From Pseudomonadota bacterium (GTDB taxonomy: Bacteria > Pseudomonadota > Alphaproteobacteria > Caulobacterales > Caulobacteraceae): DNA of 44,177 nt. A program made the position numbers and the translations under genes. The notes under the pieces were generated by a model, which was not told the origin of the DNA, searched no databases, and was given only the letters and a program-made list of their open reading frames with translations. Positions 1-8,569 of the stretch are shown here, piece after piece (within the stretch, counting starts at the first letter, position 1; every line of letters starts with the position of its first letter). The stretch lies in NCBI GenBank assembly GCA_963205005.1, contig CAUJHW010000105.1, positions 1 through 44,177 of the forward strand, written 5' to 3'.

Positions 1-140
1 AGTCGAATATCGCTTTGGTTCGGTTGCTCTCTACGCTTTTTCTTCGGATCGAGCCCCGAGCCTACCACGATCCTCTCCGAGATTTTGATTTCGTTGCCCA
101 CCTTGGGCCCACGAAAACTTGCACCCGAAAGGTGACAACT
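1..140 (+). promoter_or_regulatory. Upstream region / 5' leader of the cold-shock gene
   Basis: This AT-richer stretch precedes the cold-shock ATG at 141 and contains no convincing coding sequence of its own. The frame of the cold-shock gene is open back to position 15, but the upstream residues do not resemble any cold-shock protein. Cold-shock mRNAs often carry long structured leaders, which would fit. A ribosome binding site (AGGTGA, about 129-134) sits just before the ATG. I cannot place the promoter or the transcript start. Confidence 0.35.
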
Positions 141-350
141 ATGGCTACCGGTACTGTGAAGTGGTTCAACCCCACCAAGGGCTTCGGCTTCATCCAGCCT
201 GACGACGGCGGCGCGGACGTGTTCGTGCACATCTCGGCCGTCGAGCGTTCGAGCCTCGGCTCGATCAACGAAGGTCAAAAGCTCTCCTACGAGCTGGAAC
301 GCGATCAGCGCAGCGGCAAGATGTCCGCTGGCCAGCTCGGCGCGGCCTAA
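141..350 (+). CDS. cspA: Cold-shock protein (CspA family)
   Basis: The product is 69 aa, a single cold-shock domain that binds single-stranded RNA or DNA and acts in the cytoplasm as an RNA chaperone or antiterminator. It opens with [16 protein letters not shown], which is RNP-1, followed by [10 protein letters not shown], which is RNP-2; both aromatic surface motifs are intact. The length is normal for the family. I chose the ATG at 141 because it starts exactly at the family N-terminus and has AGGTGA upstream. Whether the gene responds to cold or to growth phase cannot be read from the sequence. The paralogue symbol is uncertain. Confidence 0.95.
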   Translation: MATGTVKWFNPTKGFGFIQPDDGGADVFVHISAVERSSLGSINEGQKLSYELERDQRSGKMSAGQLGAA

Positions 351-363
351 GGACACGGGCTAT

Positions 364-397
364 CCCGGCGGGGACGGCGCAAGCCGCCCTCGCCGGG
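364..397 (+). terminator. GC-rich stem-loop downstream of cspA
   Basis: Two 15-nt arms (364-378 and 383-397) pair around a GCAA tetraloop, with one G-U wobble and one A-C mismatch. The hairpin starts 14 nt after the cspA stop and ends 14 nt before the next start codon. There is no clear T-tract after it. It could be a terminator, a partial terminator, or an RNA-stabilising structure between cspA and the small gene at 412. Confidence 0.45.
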
Positions 398-411
398 GCC
401 CAACCCACAGC

Positions 412-621
412 ATGACCCTTTCAACCATTGAACGCGCCTATGAGCTGGCCCGCTCGGGTCACGTGCCCGACCTCGCCCGCCTCAAGCAGCGCCTGAAAGC
501 CGACGGCTGCCGCGCCGTGGACGCCCTCCTGGCCCCCCGCGCCGTTCGCGGCCACCTGGAAGCCATCTGCGCGGCCACCTTCAAGGCCTCCGCGACCGAA
601 GACACCGCGTCCGAAGCCTAG
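412..621 (+). CDS. Small conserved protein of unknown function
   Basis: The product is 69 aa, mostly helical in character, with an N-terminal segment resembling STIERAYELARSGHVPDLARLK. I recognise this type as a small protein that recurs in alphaproteobacteria, but I know no function for it. It has no signal peptide, no membrane segment and no cysteine pairs suggesting metal binding. It lies just after the cspA stem-loop and before two more short genes on the same strand, so co-transcription with cspA by read-through is possible. No strong ribosome binding site is visible in front of the ATG. Confidence 0.6.
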   Translation: MTLSTIERAYELARSGHVPDLARLKQRLKADGCRAVDALLAPRAVRGHLEAICAATFKASATEDTASEA

Positions 622-681
622 GACCGCCCAGCGGTCCTGGCTGTCCGGCGCGCGCACCCACCAAAGTGCAGGAGCACGCGC

Positions 682-834
682 ATGGCCCGGAAGCCCAACT
701 ACCAGTTCGAACGCATGGAACGCGACCGCCAGAAGGCCATCAAGGCCAACGAGAAGGCGGCCGCCAAGCGTGAGCAGCGTGATCGCGAACGGGCCGAGTC
801 CGGCGCCGATCCCGCCCCCACCGACGAGACCTGA
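682..834 (+). CDS. Very small, highly charged conserved protein
   Basis: The product is 50 aa and begins MARKPNYQFERMERDRQK. It is dominated by Lys, Arg, Glu and Ala, and ends in an acidic, proline-containing tail. The pattern suggests a soluble, helical, nucleic-acid- or ribosome-associated peptide, but that is inference. AGGAG (671-674 region) lies about 8 nt upstream of the ATG. Six nucleotides separate its stop from the next start at 841, which suggests co-translation with that gene. Similar short charged proteins with this N-terminus are common in Caulobacterales genomes as I recall them; no function is known to me. Confidence 0.65.
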   Translation: MARKPNYQFERMERDRQKAIKANEKAAAKREQRDRERAESGADPAPTDET

Positions 835-840
835 GACCCC

Positions 841-1098
841 ATGCCGAGCGACACCATCTATAATCACGAGACCGTTGTCCTCGATGGCGAGGTCTTCGAC
901 GGCTGCGAATTCCGCGACTGCCGCATGGTCTACAACGGCGGCGAACCGCCGACCTTCAGCCAGTGCCGTTTCGATGGCTGCGACTGGCGCTTTGACGAAG
1001 CCGCGGGCCGCACGCTCGCCTACCTGAAGCTCGTCTGGAGCGTCGGCCAGAAGGCCACCGTCCAGGGGCTGATCAAGGAAGTCACCGTCGCCCGCTAG
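841..1098 (+). CDS. Small conserved protein with pentapeptide-like core
   Basis: The product is 85 aa. The central part has a short run of pentapeptide-repeat-like units (FDGCEFRDCRM, later SQCRFDGCDW), with regularly spaced Cys and Phe. An LAYLKLVWSVG segment follows. There are too few repeats to build a full pentapeptide helix, so this is probably a distinct small family. No signal peptide is present. Its TAG stop overlaps the folK stop on the other strand by two bases. It follows the 50-aa gene by six bases. Function unknown. Confidence 0.65.
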   Translation: MPSDTIYNHETVVLDGEVFDGCEFRDCRMVYNGGEPPTFSQCRFDGCDWRFDEAAGRTLAYLKLVWSVGQKATVQGLIKEVTVAR

Positions 1099-1595
1099 AC
1101 GGGCTGCGCGTCCGCACCGACGCCCGCCGTTCCCGCCAGCGCCTCCGCCGTTTCGCCCGACACCGGATGGCGCCACCCCGGCGCGATCTCCGCCAGCGGT
1201 CCCATGACGAACCGGCGCTCGTGCGCCCGGGGATGCGGCAGGGTCAGGCCCTGCGTCGCCACCACCTCGCGACCGTAGGCGATCAGGTCGAGGTCCAGCG
1301 TGCGCGCCGCGTTGCGCGCCCCGCGTTCACGGCCCAACTCGGCTTCCAGCGCCAGCAGGGTCGCCAGCACGTGCTCAGCCCCCGCGTGCGCCTCGACAAC
1401 CGCGACGCCGTTGCGGTACTCAGGTTGCGAAGGATCGGGCCAGGCGGCGGAGCGCCACCAGCGCGATCGAACCAGAACAGGCAAGCCGACCTCAGGGAAC
1501 CGCGCCAGAGCCGCCTCCAGCAATGCCTCGGACGAGCCACGATCGCCCGCCAGATTGCTGCCGAGGGCGACGACGACCGCCCGATCAAGGTCCAG
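1095..1595 (-). CDS. folK: 2-amino-4-hydroxy-6-hydroxymethyldihydropteridine diphosphokinase
   Basis: FolK transfers diphosphate from ATP to hydroxymethyl-dihydropterin in folate synthesis. The N-terminal VVVALGSNLAGDRG, the central RSRWWRS, the YRNGVAVVE strand and the ARTLDLDLIAYG and LPHPRAHERRFVMGPLAEIAP motifs are all present; together they form the ATP, Mg and pterin site. The start is a problem. In this frame a TAG lies at 1619-1617, and no ATG, GTG or TTG occurs before the essential GSN motif. The candidates are CTG at 1595 (166 aa, a normal length) or ATT at 1610. The first standard start (TTG at 1523) would remove the catalytic N-terminus. The 5' end abuts the divergent NYN gene. 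Confidence 0.88.
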   Translation of the reverse strand: MDLDRAVVVALGSNLAGDRGSSEALLEAALARFPEVGLPVLVRSRWWRSAAWPDPSQPEYRNGVAVVEAHAGAEHVLATLLALEAELGRERGARNAARTLDLDLIAYGREVVATQGLTLPHPRAHERRFVMGPLAEIAPGWRHPVSGETAEALAGTAGVGADAQPV

Positions 1596-1608
1596 GATTT
1601 TCGAACGA

Positions 1609-2214
1609 ATGACCTTCTACCCCACGGACCGGCTGGCGCTCTTCATCGACGGGGCCAACCTCTATTCGGCAGCCAAGAACCTCGGGTTCGACATCGACTA
1701 CCGGAAGCTGCTGGAAGAATTCCGCAAGCGCAGCATCCTGGTGCGCGCCTACTACTACACCGCCCTCGTCGAGAACGAGGAGTATTCGCCGATCCGCCCC
1801 CTGGTGGACTGGCTCGACTACAACGGCTCCCAGCTGGTGACCAAGCCGGCCCGGGAATACACCGACGGCCAGGGGCGCAAGCGGTTCCGTGGCGACATGG
1901 ACGTCGAGATCAGCGTCGACATGCTGGAGATGGCCGAGCACGCCGACCACATGGTGCTGTTCTCCGGCGACGGGGACTTCCGTCGGCTGGTCGAGGCCGT
2001 GCAGCGGCGCGGCAGCCGGGTGACCGTGGTCTCGACGGTCAAGTCACAGCCGCCGATGGTCTCCGACGACCTGCGCCGTCAGGCGGATAACTTTGTCGAC
2101 TTGGCCGATCTGGCCGACATGATCGGCCGCCCCTCGCGCCTGCCGCGCTTCATCTCCGAGGCGCGCGACGCCCGGCACGCCCAGGAAGACCGGGGCACCG
2201 ATGCCGATGGCTGA
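1609..2214 (+). CDS. NYN-domain (PIN-like) ribonuclease, LabA/DUF88 family
   Basis: The product is 201 aa, a NYN-domain protein with the PIN-like fold of predicted metal-dependent RNases. Acidic residues of the active site are visible in LALFIDGANLY (D14), RGDMDVEISVDML (D96/D98) and LFSGDGDF (D121, D123). The length is typical of LabA-like single-domain proteins. I start at ATG 1609, which begins the conserved N-terminus; the frame is open further upstream but only across the antisense folK gene. The uracil-DNA glycosylase start overlaps its stop by 14 bases, so the two are likely co-expressed. The RNA substrate is unknown. Confidence 0.88.
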   Translation: MTFYPTDRLALFIDGANLYSAAKNLGFDIDYRKLLEEFRKRSILVRAYYYTALVENEEYSPIRPLVDWLDYNGSQLVTKPAREYTDGQGRKRFRGDMDVEISVDMLEMAEHADHMVLFSGDGDFRRLVEAVQRRGSRVTVVSTVKSQPPMVSDDLRRQADNFVDLADLADMIGRPSRLPRFISEARDARHAQEDRGTDADG

Positions 2215-2851
2215 GTCGGCCTCCGCCGAGGCGCCCGCCGACTGCCCGCTGTGTCCCCGGCTGGTAATCTACCGCGAGGCCAACAGAGTGTCCGTGCCCG
2301 GCGGGTTCAACGGCGCCGTGGCGTCGTTCGGCGACCCGCAGGCGCGGCTGGCCGTCGTGGGTCTGGCGCCCGGCCGGATGGGCGCCAACCGCACCGGCCG
2401 CCCCTTCACCGGCGACGGCGCCGGGTGGCTGCTCTACGACACCCTGCTGAAGACCGGCTTCGCCACCGGGACCTATGAGGCCCGGCCCGACGACGACGTG
2501 CGGCTGGTCGACTGCATGATCACCAACGCGGTCCGCTGCGCGCCGCCCGGCAACAAACCCGAGACCTCGGAAGAAAACGCCTGCAGGCCGTTCCTGAGCG
2601 CCCGGCTGGCCGCCCTGCCCCGACTGAAGGTGATCGTCACCCTGGGCGACGTCTCGCGTCGCAACGTGCTGAAGGCGCTGGGCCTGAAGGCCTCGGCCGG
2701 CCTGCCCGGCCATGGCACGGAGTTCCAGGCCGGCCCCTATGTGGTGCTCAACAGCTATCACTGCTCCCGGCTCAACACGAACACCGGCCGGCTGACGCCG
2801 GAAATGTTCGCGGCGGTGTTCCGCCGCGCACGCCATCTGATCTCGACATGA
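2201..2851 (+). CDS. Uracil-DNA glycosylase, family 5 (UDGb) type
   Basis: This enzyme removes uracil, and in this family often other deaminated bases, from DNA. The product is 216 aa. A CPLC pair near the N-terminus (C15, C18), together with RCAPPG and NAC around residue 110-128, matches the iron-sulfur ligands of family 4/5 enzymes. Motif A reads GLAPGRMGANRTGRPFTGDGAG, and motif B reads SYHCSRLNTNTGRLT; these fit family 5 better than family 4. The start at 2201 lies inside the end of the NYN gene; an alternative ATG is at 2207. Twenty-two bases separate it from the downstream peptidase gene. Confidence 0.88.
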   Translation: MPMAESASAEAPADCPLCPRLVIYREANRVSVPGGFNGAVASFGDPQARLAVVGLAPGRMGANRTGRPFTGDGAGWLLYDTLLKTGFATGTYEARPDDDVRLVDCMITNAVRCAPPGNKPETSEENACRPFLSARLAALPRLKVIVTLGDVSRRNVLKALGLKASAGLPGHGTEFQAGPYVVLNSYHCSRLNTNTGRLTPEMFAAVFRRARHLIST

Positions 2852-2873
2852 CCCTTCCCTGGAGCGAACCCGC

Positions 2874-4256
2874 GTGAACCGCATCGCCGCCGCCGCCGTC
2901 ATTCTCGCCCTCGCCTCTCCGGCCCTGGCCGCGCCGAAGCCGGATCCCGCCCTGCACGCCCAGGCGCTGGAGGTCCTGAAGAAGGGCGTCGCCTTCCCGA
3001 CCGTGGCCGGACGGGGCAAGACCGTGGCCTATGCCGAGTACCTGAAGGGCGTGCTGGTCGCGGGCGGCTACCGGGCCGACGAGATCACCATTGAGCCGAT
3101 GGGCGATACCGCCTTCCTGATCGCCCGCTATCCGGGGACCGATCCGAAGAAGAAGCCGATCGTCATCTCCGGCCACATGGACGTGGTCGAGGCCAACCCT
3201 TCCGACTGGACCCGTGATCCGTTCACGCCGGTCGAGGAGAACGGCTACGTCTTCGGGCGCGGCGTGGTCGACAACAAGTTCGATGTCTCGATGGTGGTGA
3301 CGACGCTCGCCAAGCTGCGCCGCGAGGGCTGGAAGCCCGGCCGCGAGGTGATCCTGGCGCTCTCGGGCGACGAGGAGACCCTGATGCGCACCACCGCGGT
3401 GCTGGCCCAGCGCCTGAAGGGTGCAGAACTGGTGCTGAACACCGACGGCGGCGGCGGCTCGCTGAACGAGGACGGCAAGGCGGTGGCCTTCGGCATCCAG
3501 GGCGCCGAGAAGACCTATGCCGACTTCGCCCTCACCGTCACCGATCCCGGCGGCCACTCCAGCCGCCCGACGCCCGGCAATGCGATCTACAGGCTGGGCC
3601 GGGGCCTGGAACGGCTCTCGGCCTTCCGCTTCCCCACCCTGAGCAACGAGATCACCCGCGCGTCACTCGCCGCGGCGGCGCAGAACACGCCCGGCGCGAT
3701 CGGCGAGGCGCTGAAGCGTTTCGCCGCCGACCCGACCGACGCGGCGGCCATCGAGACGCTCTCGGCCGACCCGGCCTGGAACCCCTCCCTGCGCACCACC
3801 TGCGTGGCGACCATGATCACCGGCGGCCACGCCTCCAACGCCCTGCCGCAGAAGGCCACGGCGAACGTGAACTGCCGGATCTTCCCGGGCACGCCCTCCG
3901 AAAGCGTCCGCCAGACCCTGGAACAGGTGGTCGCTGACAAGACCATCACCGTCACCCGCCAGGACGACGGCTCCATCGACAGCCCCGCCTCGCCGCTGCG
4001 CGCCGATGTGATCGCGGCGGTGACCAAGGCCGTGCATGCCCGCTTCCCGGGTCTTGCCATCGTGCCCGCCCAGTCGTCCGGCGCCACCGACAGTATGTAT
4101 TTCCGCGCCGCCGGCGTGCCGAGCTATGGCGTCTCGGGCCTGTTCATGAAGGACTCCGACGAGTTCAGCCACGGCCTGAACGAACGCGCGCCGGTCAGCG
4201 CCATCGACGGTGACCTGGCGCACTGGGATTCGCTGCTGCGGGATCTCGCGAAGTAG
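2874..4256 (+). CDS. Secreted M20/M28-like metallopeptidase
   Basis: The product is 460 aa with an N-terminal signal peptide (about residues 1-20, ending ALA-A), so it is probably periplasmic. It is a di-zinc M20 family hydrolase: H101 and D103 in SGHMDVVE, D133 in RGVVDNK and E167/E168 in SGDEE are the expected metal and catalytic positions, and a dimerisation (lid) domain is inserted after about residue 205. A late His in EFSHGLNE supplies the last ligand. The gene starts with GTG at 2874, preceded by GGAGCG. Its stop (4254-4256) directly abuts the stop of the convergent GNAT gene. Family members cleave dipeptides or acylated amino acids; the substrate here is unknown. Confidence 0.88.
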   Translation: MNRIAAAAVILALASPALAAPKPDPALHAQALEVLKKGVAFPTVAGRGKTVAYAEYLKGVLVAGGYRADEITIEPMGDTAFLIARYPGTDPKKKPIVISGHMDVVEANPSDWTRDPFTPVEENGYVFGRGVVDNKFDVSMVVTTLAKLRREGWKPGREVILALSGDEETLMRTTAVLAQRLKGAELVLNTDGGGGSLNEDGKAVAFGIQGAEKTYADFALTVTDPGGHSSRPTPGNAIYRLGRGLERLSAFRFPTLSNEITRASLAAAAQNTPGAIGEALKRFAADPTDAAAIETLSADPAWNPSLRTTCVATMITGGHASNALPQKATANVNCRIFPGTPSESVRQTLEQVVADKTITVTRQDDGSIDSPASPLRADVIAAVTKAVHARFPGLAIVPAQSSGATDSMYFRAAGVPSYGVSGLFMKDSDEFSHGLNERAPVSAIDGDLAHWDSLLRDLAK

Positions 4257-4988
4257 TCAGCGCGACCAGTAGCGGTACGGCCAGACCGGCGTGAACCCGC
4301 ACTTGCGATAGAGCGAGCGGGCGTCGCGATTGTCTTCCTCCACCTGCAGGAAGATGCGGTCGATGCCGCGGGCCTGTGCCGCGCGGCCCAGGGCGGCGAG
4401 GACCTGGCTGGCGAGGCCGCGTCCCCGGCATTCGGCGTCGGTGCGCATGCCATGGATGCCCGCCCAGCCGTGTCCGAAGGTGACGCAGCCGACGGCAACC
4501 GTGCGGCCCCCCTCCCGCACGCAGCCGTACATGGCGTCCGGCGAGCGCGAGAGCGCGGCGACGCGACCGGCGCCGTCCTCAGGATCGAAGCCCGGGCCCA
4601 GGAACACGGAGCCCCAGTCCGCGTCCGGGGCCTCGATGAGCTCGCCCGGGGTGTCCCGCACGGCGGCAAGCCTGTCCACATTGCCCACTTCGACGATGGT
4701 CGCCTTGCCGAACCCGTAGCCCCGGTCGGTGAGCGCGTCGCGGACGGCGCGCAGGCCGGGCTTGTCGGCGACCCGGAACATGGGCGTGAGGCCCTCGGTC
4801 CAGTAAGCGGCCTCGATCTCGCTGAGGGCGGAAGGACCCAGGTCATGGCGCAGCGGCACGGCGCTCTTTGCCCGGCCGATGGCGCCGTCGTCCAGGGCGA
4901 CCAGCCACCCCCCGATCTCGACCGTCTTCGCCGGGGCGACGCCCGATACGGTGGAGCGCTCGAGGTTCTCGATATCGGCGCGGTCCAA
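4257..4988 (-). CDS. GNAT family N-acetyltransferase
   Basis: The product is 243 aa. The C-terminal half is a GNAT domain: GCVTFGHGWAGIHGMRTDAECRGRGLA carries the RGxGxA acetyl-CoA loop, and VEEDNRDARSLYRKCGF is the conserved C-terminal motif. The N-terminal 110 residues look like a degenerate second GNAT-like unit. The start is TTG at 4988, only one base after the smpB stop (4990-4992), which suggests translation coupled to smpB. The substrate is unknown. It is the last gene of a dapA-smpB-GNAT operon. Confidence 0.85.
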   Translation of the reverse strand: MDRADIENLERSTVSGVAPAKTVEIGGWLVALDDGAIGRAKSAVPLRHDLGPSALSEIEAAYWTEGLTPMFRVADKPGLRAVRDALTDRGYGFGKATIVEVGNVDRLAAVRDTPGELIEAPDADWGSVFLGPGFDPEDGAGRVAALSRSPDAMYGCVREGGRTVAVGCVTFGHGWAGIHGMRTDAECRGRGLASQVLAALGRAAQARGIDRIFLQVEEDNRDARSLYRKCGFTPVWPYRYWSR

Positions 4989-4989
4989 G

Positions 4990-5448
4990 CTAGCCGCGTT
5001 CCTTCATCAGGCGGGCCTTGTCGCGCTGCCAGTCACGGGCGGCGACGGTCTCGCGCTTGTCGTGGGCCTTCTTGCCCTTGGCCAGGCAGATCTCCAGCTT
5101 CGCCATGCCCTTGTCGCTCCAGTAGAGCTTGGTCGGGATGATGGTGCGGCCGTCGCGCTGGACGGCGCCGATCAGCTTGTCGATCTCCTTGCGCTTGAGC
5201 AGGAGCTTCCGGTGCCGTCGCGGCTCGTGGTTGAAGTGCGGGCCGGCCTGGGCGTAGGGCGGGAAGTCGGCGTTGACGAGCATGATCTCCTTGCCCTCCA
5301 CCGCCGCATAGCTCTCGGCGATGTTGGCGCGGCCGACACGCAGGGACTTTACCTCGGACCCCGTCAGGGCGAGGCCGGCCTCGAAGGACTGTTCGAGGAA
5401 ATAGTCGAACCGCGCGCGCCGGTTCTCGGCGATCAGCTTGCCGGCCAT
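4990..5448 (-). CDS. smpB: SsrA-binding protein SmpB
   Basis: SmpB carries tmRNA to stalled ribosomes for trans-translation. The product is 152 aa, the usual length. Typical motifs are present: [31 protein letters not shown] at the N-terminus, [20 protein letters not shown] in the RNA-binding OB fold, and a basic C-terminal tail from about residue 130 that enters the decoding site. The ATG (5448-5446) overlaps the dapA stop as TGATG, so it is co-translated with dapA. No tmRNA gene is visible in the window. Confidence 0.97.
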   Translation of the reverse strand: MAGKLIAENRRARFDYFLEQSFEAGLALTGSEVKSLRVGRANIAESYAAVEGKEIMLVNADFPPYAQAGPHFNHEPRRHRKLLLKRKEIDKLIGAVQRDGRTIIPTKLYWSDKGMAKLEICLAKGKKAHDKRETVAARDWQRDKARLMKERG

Positions 5449-6332
5449 CAGATGAGCCCGGCTTCGCGCAACCCGGCGAGCACCTCGGCCCGAGAGGCTT
5501 CGGAGCAGGCGACGATCGGAAGCCGGGCATCCTCGGCGCAGAGGCCGAGGTGGGCCAGGGCGAACTTGGTCGGCGACGGCGAGGCGTCGGTGAACAGCGC
5601 CTTGTGAAGCCGGATCAACCGGTCCTGCCCCTGAAGCGATGCGGCCCACTGGCCGGACAGGGCGTCGTTGTAGAACTGGGCGCACAGGTCGGGGGCGACA
5701 TTGCAGGTGACCGAGATGCAGCCGTGGCCACCGTGAGCCATGTAGCCCAGCGCCGAATCGTCGTTGCCCGACAGCATCACCCAGTCCTCGCCGCACTCCA
5801 GCCGCTGGAGGCTGGCGCGGGCAATGTCGCCGGTGGCGTCCTTGATGCCGATGATGTTCGGCAGCTTCGCCAGGCGCGCGAGCGTCTCGTTGGAGATGTC
5901 GACGCTGGTGCGGGCCGGCACGTTGTAGACCAGCACCGGCAGTTGAACGGCGTCGTTGATCGCTCGGTAGTGGGCGTAAAGCCCCTCCTGGCTGGGCCGG
6001 TTGTAGTAGGGCGTGACCACCAGCGCCGCATCCGCCCCCACCGACTTGGCGTGGCGGACCAGCTCGATCGCCTCGGAGGTGGAATTGGAACCTGCGCCGG
6101 CCACCACCGGCACGCGGCCCCGGGCGGTGGCGACACAGAGCTCGACCACCCGGCGGTGCTCGTCATGGCTGAGCGTGGCGGTTTCCCCGGTCGTGCCCAC
6201 CGGGACAAGCCCGTGGACGCCGCCGGCGATCTGCCGCTCGACCAGGGACACAAAAGCGTCTTCGTCGACGGCTCCATTGCGGAACGGTGTGACGAGCGCC
6301 GGCAGAACGCCGCGGATGAAGGGTTCGGACAT
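5448..6332 (-). CDS. dapA: 4-hydroxy-tetrahydrodipicolinate synthase
   Basis: DapA condenses pyruvate and aspartate semialdehyde, the first committed step of lysine and diaminopimelate synthesis. The product is 294 aa, the standard size. The TIM-barrel active site is intact: T47/T48 in GTTGE, Y136 in VYNVPART and the Schiff-base K164 in GIKDATGD. The frame continues upstream, but ATG 6332 starts the conserved [17 protein letters not shown] region. It is divergent from the lytic transglycosylase gene, with a 128-bp shared upstream region, and it leads the operon with smpB and the GNAT gene. Confidence 0.97.
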   Translation of the reverse strand: MSEPFIRGVLPALVTPFRNGAVDEDAFVSLVERQIAGGVHGLVPVGTTGETATLSHDEHRRVVELCVATARGRVPVVAGAGSNSTSEAIELVRHAKSVGADAALVVTPYYNRPSQEGLYAHYRAINDAVQLPVLVYNVPARTSVDISNETLARLAKLPNIIGIKDATGDIARASLQRLECGEDWVMLSGNDDSALGYMAHGGHGCISVTCNVAPDLCAQFYNDALSGQWAASLQGQDRLIRLHKALFTDASPSPTKFALAHLGLCAEDARLPIVACSEASRAEVLAGLREAGLI

Positions 6333-6460
6333 GGGGATAAGCAAAAGACCGTGAAAATGCCGCGTAGTGAGGCGACGTTCAGATTTGGCGGGACAATATG
6401 TTGGCGCAGGCTTAGCCCGCAACGCCGATTCATAGCATCCCCGAGTCGGGGGGAGATCAT

Positions 6461-8566
6461 TTGAACGCCCGGACCCGAAACGTGCTCCTCGCCGGCTGCG
6501 CCATTCTGGTGGCGACGACCGTGGCGCGCGCCCAACCGGTCGACCCCATCGGGGACCTCCTCAGCCCGCCGACGACCAGCAGCACAGCGCCCCTTTCCGC
6601 GCCGACGCGCCAGACGGTGACCCGCCCCCTCTCCGCCTCCGAACAGTCGCTGTTCGCCCAGGGACTGGCCGCTGCACGCCGTGGCGACGTCTCGTCTGCC
6701 CGCTCGGCCATCGCGGGTCTTTCCGATCGGGTGGCGCGCAAGACCATCACCTGGGCGCTGGTCGACACCAGCTCCGGTTCCCTGGGTTTCTATGACCTCG
6801 ACTCCGCGCGCCGCGAGCTGGACGGCTTCCCGCGGCCCGGCAAGCGGCAGATCGCCGCCGAACGGGTTCTGGAGACTGCCGGCAAGACCCCGGCCGAGAT
6901 CCTCGCCTGGTTCGGCGGCCAGGAACCCCAGTCGCCCCAGGGCGCCATCGCGCTGGCCTCGGCTCTCCGCAGCCTGGGCCGACAGGCCGAGGCCGCCGAG
7001 CTGATTCGCGGCTGGTGGCGCAACCGCAGCTTCGAGGCCGACGCCCAGCGGACAATGCTGACCCGCTTCGCCGACGTGCTGACCGTCGACGACCACATCC
7101 GGCGGGCCGATATCCTGCTCTACGGCGCCCAGGGACCGGCCGCCCGCGACATGGTCGCCCTGCTGCCCGCGGACCAGCAGCCCGCCGCCCTGGTGCGGAT
7201 CGCGCTGCGTTCGGACAGCCGCGCCGCCGACGACGCCTTCGCCGCCCTTGCGCCAGAGCAGCAGTCGAGCCCGGGCGTAGCCTACGAGCGCGCCACCTCG
7301 CTGCGCCGGCGTGGCCGCGACAGCGAGGCCATGGCCCTGCTGCCGATGTTCCCCCGGGAAGTGGTCACCGCCGACGGCGCCGAGCGCATGTGGAACGAGC
7401 GCCACCGCCTGACGCTGACGGCGATCCGCAGCGGCGACTGGCGCAGCGCCTACCAAGCGGCCGCCAACTCGGGCCTCAGCGTCGGCGCCGACGCCACCGA
7501 GGCGGAATTCTATGCCGGCTGGATCGCCCTGAACCGGTTGAACGATCCGGTGGCGGCGGCCCGTCACTTCGAGGCCATCGAGCGCATCGGCTCCTCGCCC
7601 ATCACCCGGGCGCGGGCCTACTACTGGCTGGGGCGCGCCGCCGAGGCGCGCAGCGACCGCCGGGCGGCCGAAGGCTTCTACGAACGCGGCGCCGAGCACA
7701 CCACGGCGTTCTACGGCCAGCTGGCCGCCGAGAAGCTGGGCCGCGCGCTGGTCCTGCCCCGCGACCCGATCGCCACGGACGCCGAGCGCACCGCCTTCGA
7801 GGCCCGCGACGCGGTACAGGCCATGCGGATGCTGGCCGACCAGGGCCAGAGGGATCTGTTCCGCGCCTTCGCCCTGCATCTGGACGACACGGTCCCGACC
7901 ACTGTCGAGGCCGCACTGCTGGTGGACGCGATCCGGGGCTATGGCGACCAGGACACCTCGATGAAAGCCGCCCGAGCGGCCGCTCAGCGTGGCCTGATCC
8001 TGGCCGACCGGGCCTATCCCTATCGCGCGCCGCCCGTGGTCCAGGGCGCGCCGGAGCCGGCCCTGGTCCTGGGAGTCACCCGACAGGAAAGCGGCTTCGA
8101 TCCGATGGTGCGCTCCGGCGCCGATGCGCGCGGCATGATGCAGCTTCTGCCGTCCACCGCCTCGGGCGTCGCCAGGAAGATGGGCCTCGGGTTCAGCCCG
8201 GCGCGACTCTATGAGGCCGAATACAACATGCAGCTGGGCTCGTCGTTCCTGGGCCAGCTCGTGGACCGGTTCTCCGGCTCCTACATCATGGCCGCGGCGG
8301 GCTATAACGCCGGACCGGGGCGTCCCGGACAGTGGTCGGCGTTCTGCGGCGACCCGCGCGGCGGCGCCAATGATCCACTCGACTTCATCGAATGCATCCC
8401 GTTCTCCGAGACCCGCAACTACGTGATGCGGGTGCTGGAGAACATGCAGGTCTACCGGGCCAAGCTGAACGGCGGCCAGGCGCCCATCACCCTCTCCAGC
8501 GACCTGCGCCGCGGGTCCTACAGCTATGCGCCTACGGGCGCCGCCGTGGCGGCCAGCAACCCCTAG
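6461..8566 (+). CDS. slt: Soluble lytic murein transglycosylase (Slt70-like)
   Basis: The product is 701 aa. It has a signal peptide (residues 1 to about 24), a long alpha-helical superhelix of TPR-like repeats, and a C-terminal GEWL/SLT domain from about residue 530. The catalytic Glu is E543 in [10 protein letters not shown], followed by [17 protein letters not shown] and AAGYNAGPG motifs. It cleaves peptidoglycan glycan strands in the periplasm, forming 1,6-anhydromuropeptides. The start is TTG at 6461, with a strong GGGGGGAGA ribosome site partly inside a small hairpin (6439-6451). It is divergent from dapA, and its stop lies three bases from the stop of the convergent DUF1993 gene. Confidence 0.93.
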   Translation: MNARTRNVLLAGCAILVATTVARAQPVDPIGDLLSPPTTSSTAPLSAPTRQTVTRPLSASEQSLFAQGLAAARRGDVSSARSAIAGLSDRVARKTITWALVDTSSGSLGFYDLDSARRELDGFPRPGKRQIAAERVLETAGKTPAEILAWFGGQEPQSPQGAIALASALRSLGRQAEAAELIRGWWRNRSFEADAQRTMLTRFADVLTVDDHIRRADILLYGAQGPAARDMVALLPADQQPAALVRIALRSDSRAADDAFAALAPEQQSSPGVAYERATSLRRRGRDSEAMALLPMFPREVVTADGAERMWNERHRLTLTAIRSGDWRSAYQAAANSGLSVGADATEAEFYAGWIALNRLNDPVAAARHFEAIERIGSSPITRARAYYWLGRAAEARSDRRAAEGFYERGAEHTTAFYGQLAAEKLGRALVLPRDPIATDAERTAFEARDAVQAMRMLADQGQRDLFRAFALHLDDTVPTTVEAALLVDAIRGYGDQDTSMKAARAAAQRGLILADRAYPYRAPPVVQGAPEPALVLGVTRQESGFDPMVRSGADARGMMQLLPSTASGVARKMGLGFSPARLYEAEYNMQLGSSFLGQLVDRFSGSYIMAAAGYNAGPGRPGQWSAFCGDPRGGANDPLDFIECIPFSETRNYVMRVLENMQVYRAKLNGGQAPITLSSDLRRGSYSYAPTGAAVAASNP

Positions 8567-8569
8567 GCC

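Noticed and set aside
5777..7879. A 700-codon open frame antisense to slt and dapA
   Set aside because: It runs opposite two well-conserved genes, has low-complexity Gly/Arg/Ala-rich composition and no family motifs; its end merely reads dapA out of frame. It is a by-product of high GC.
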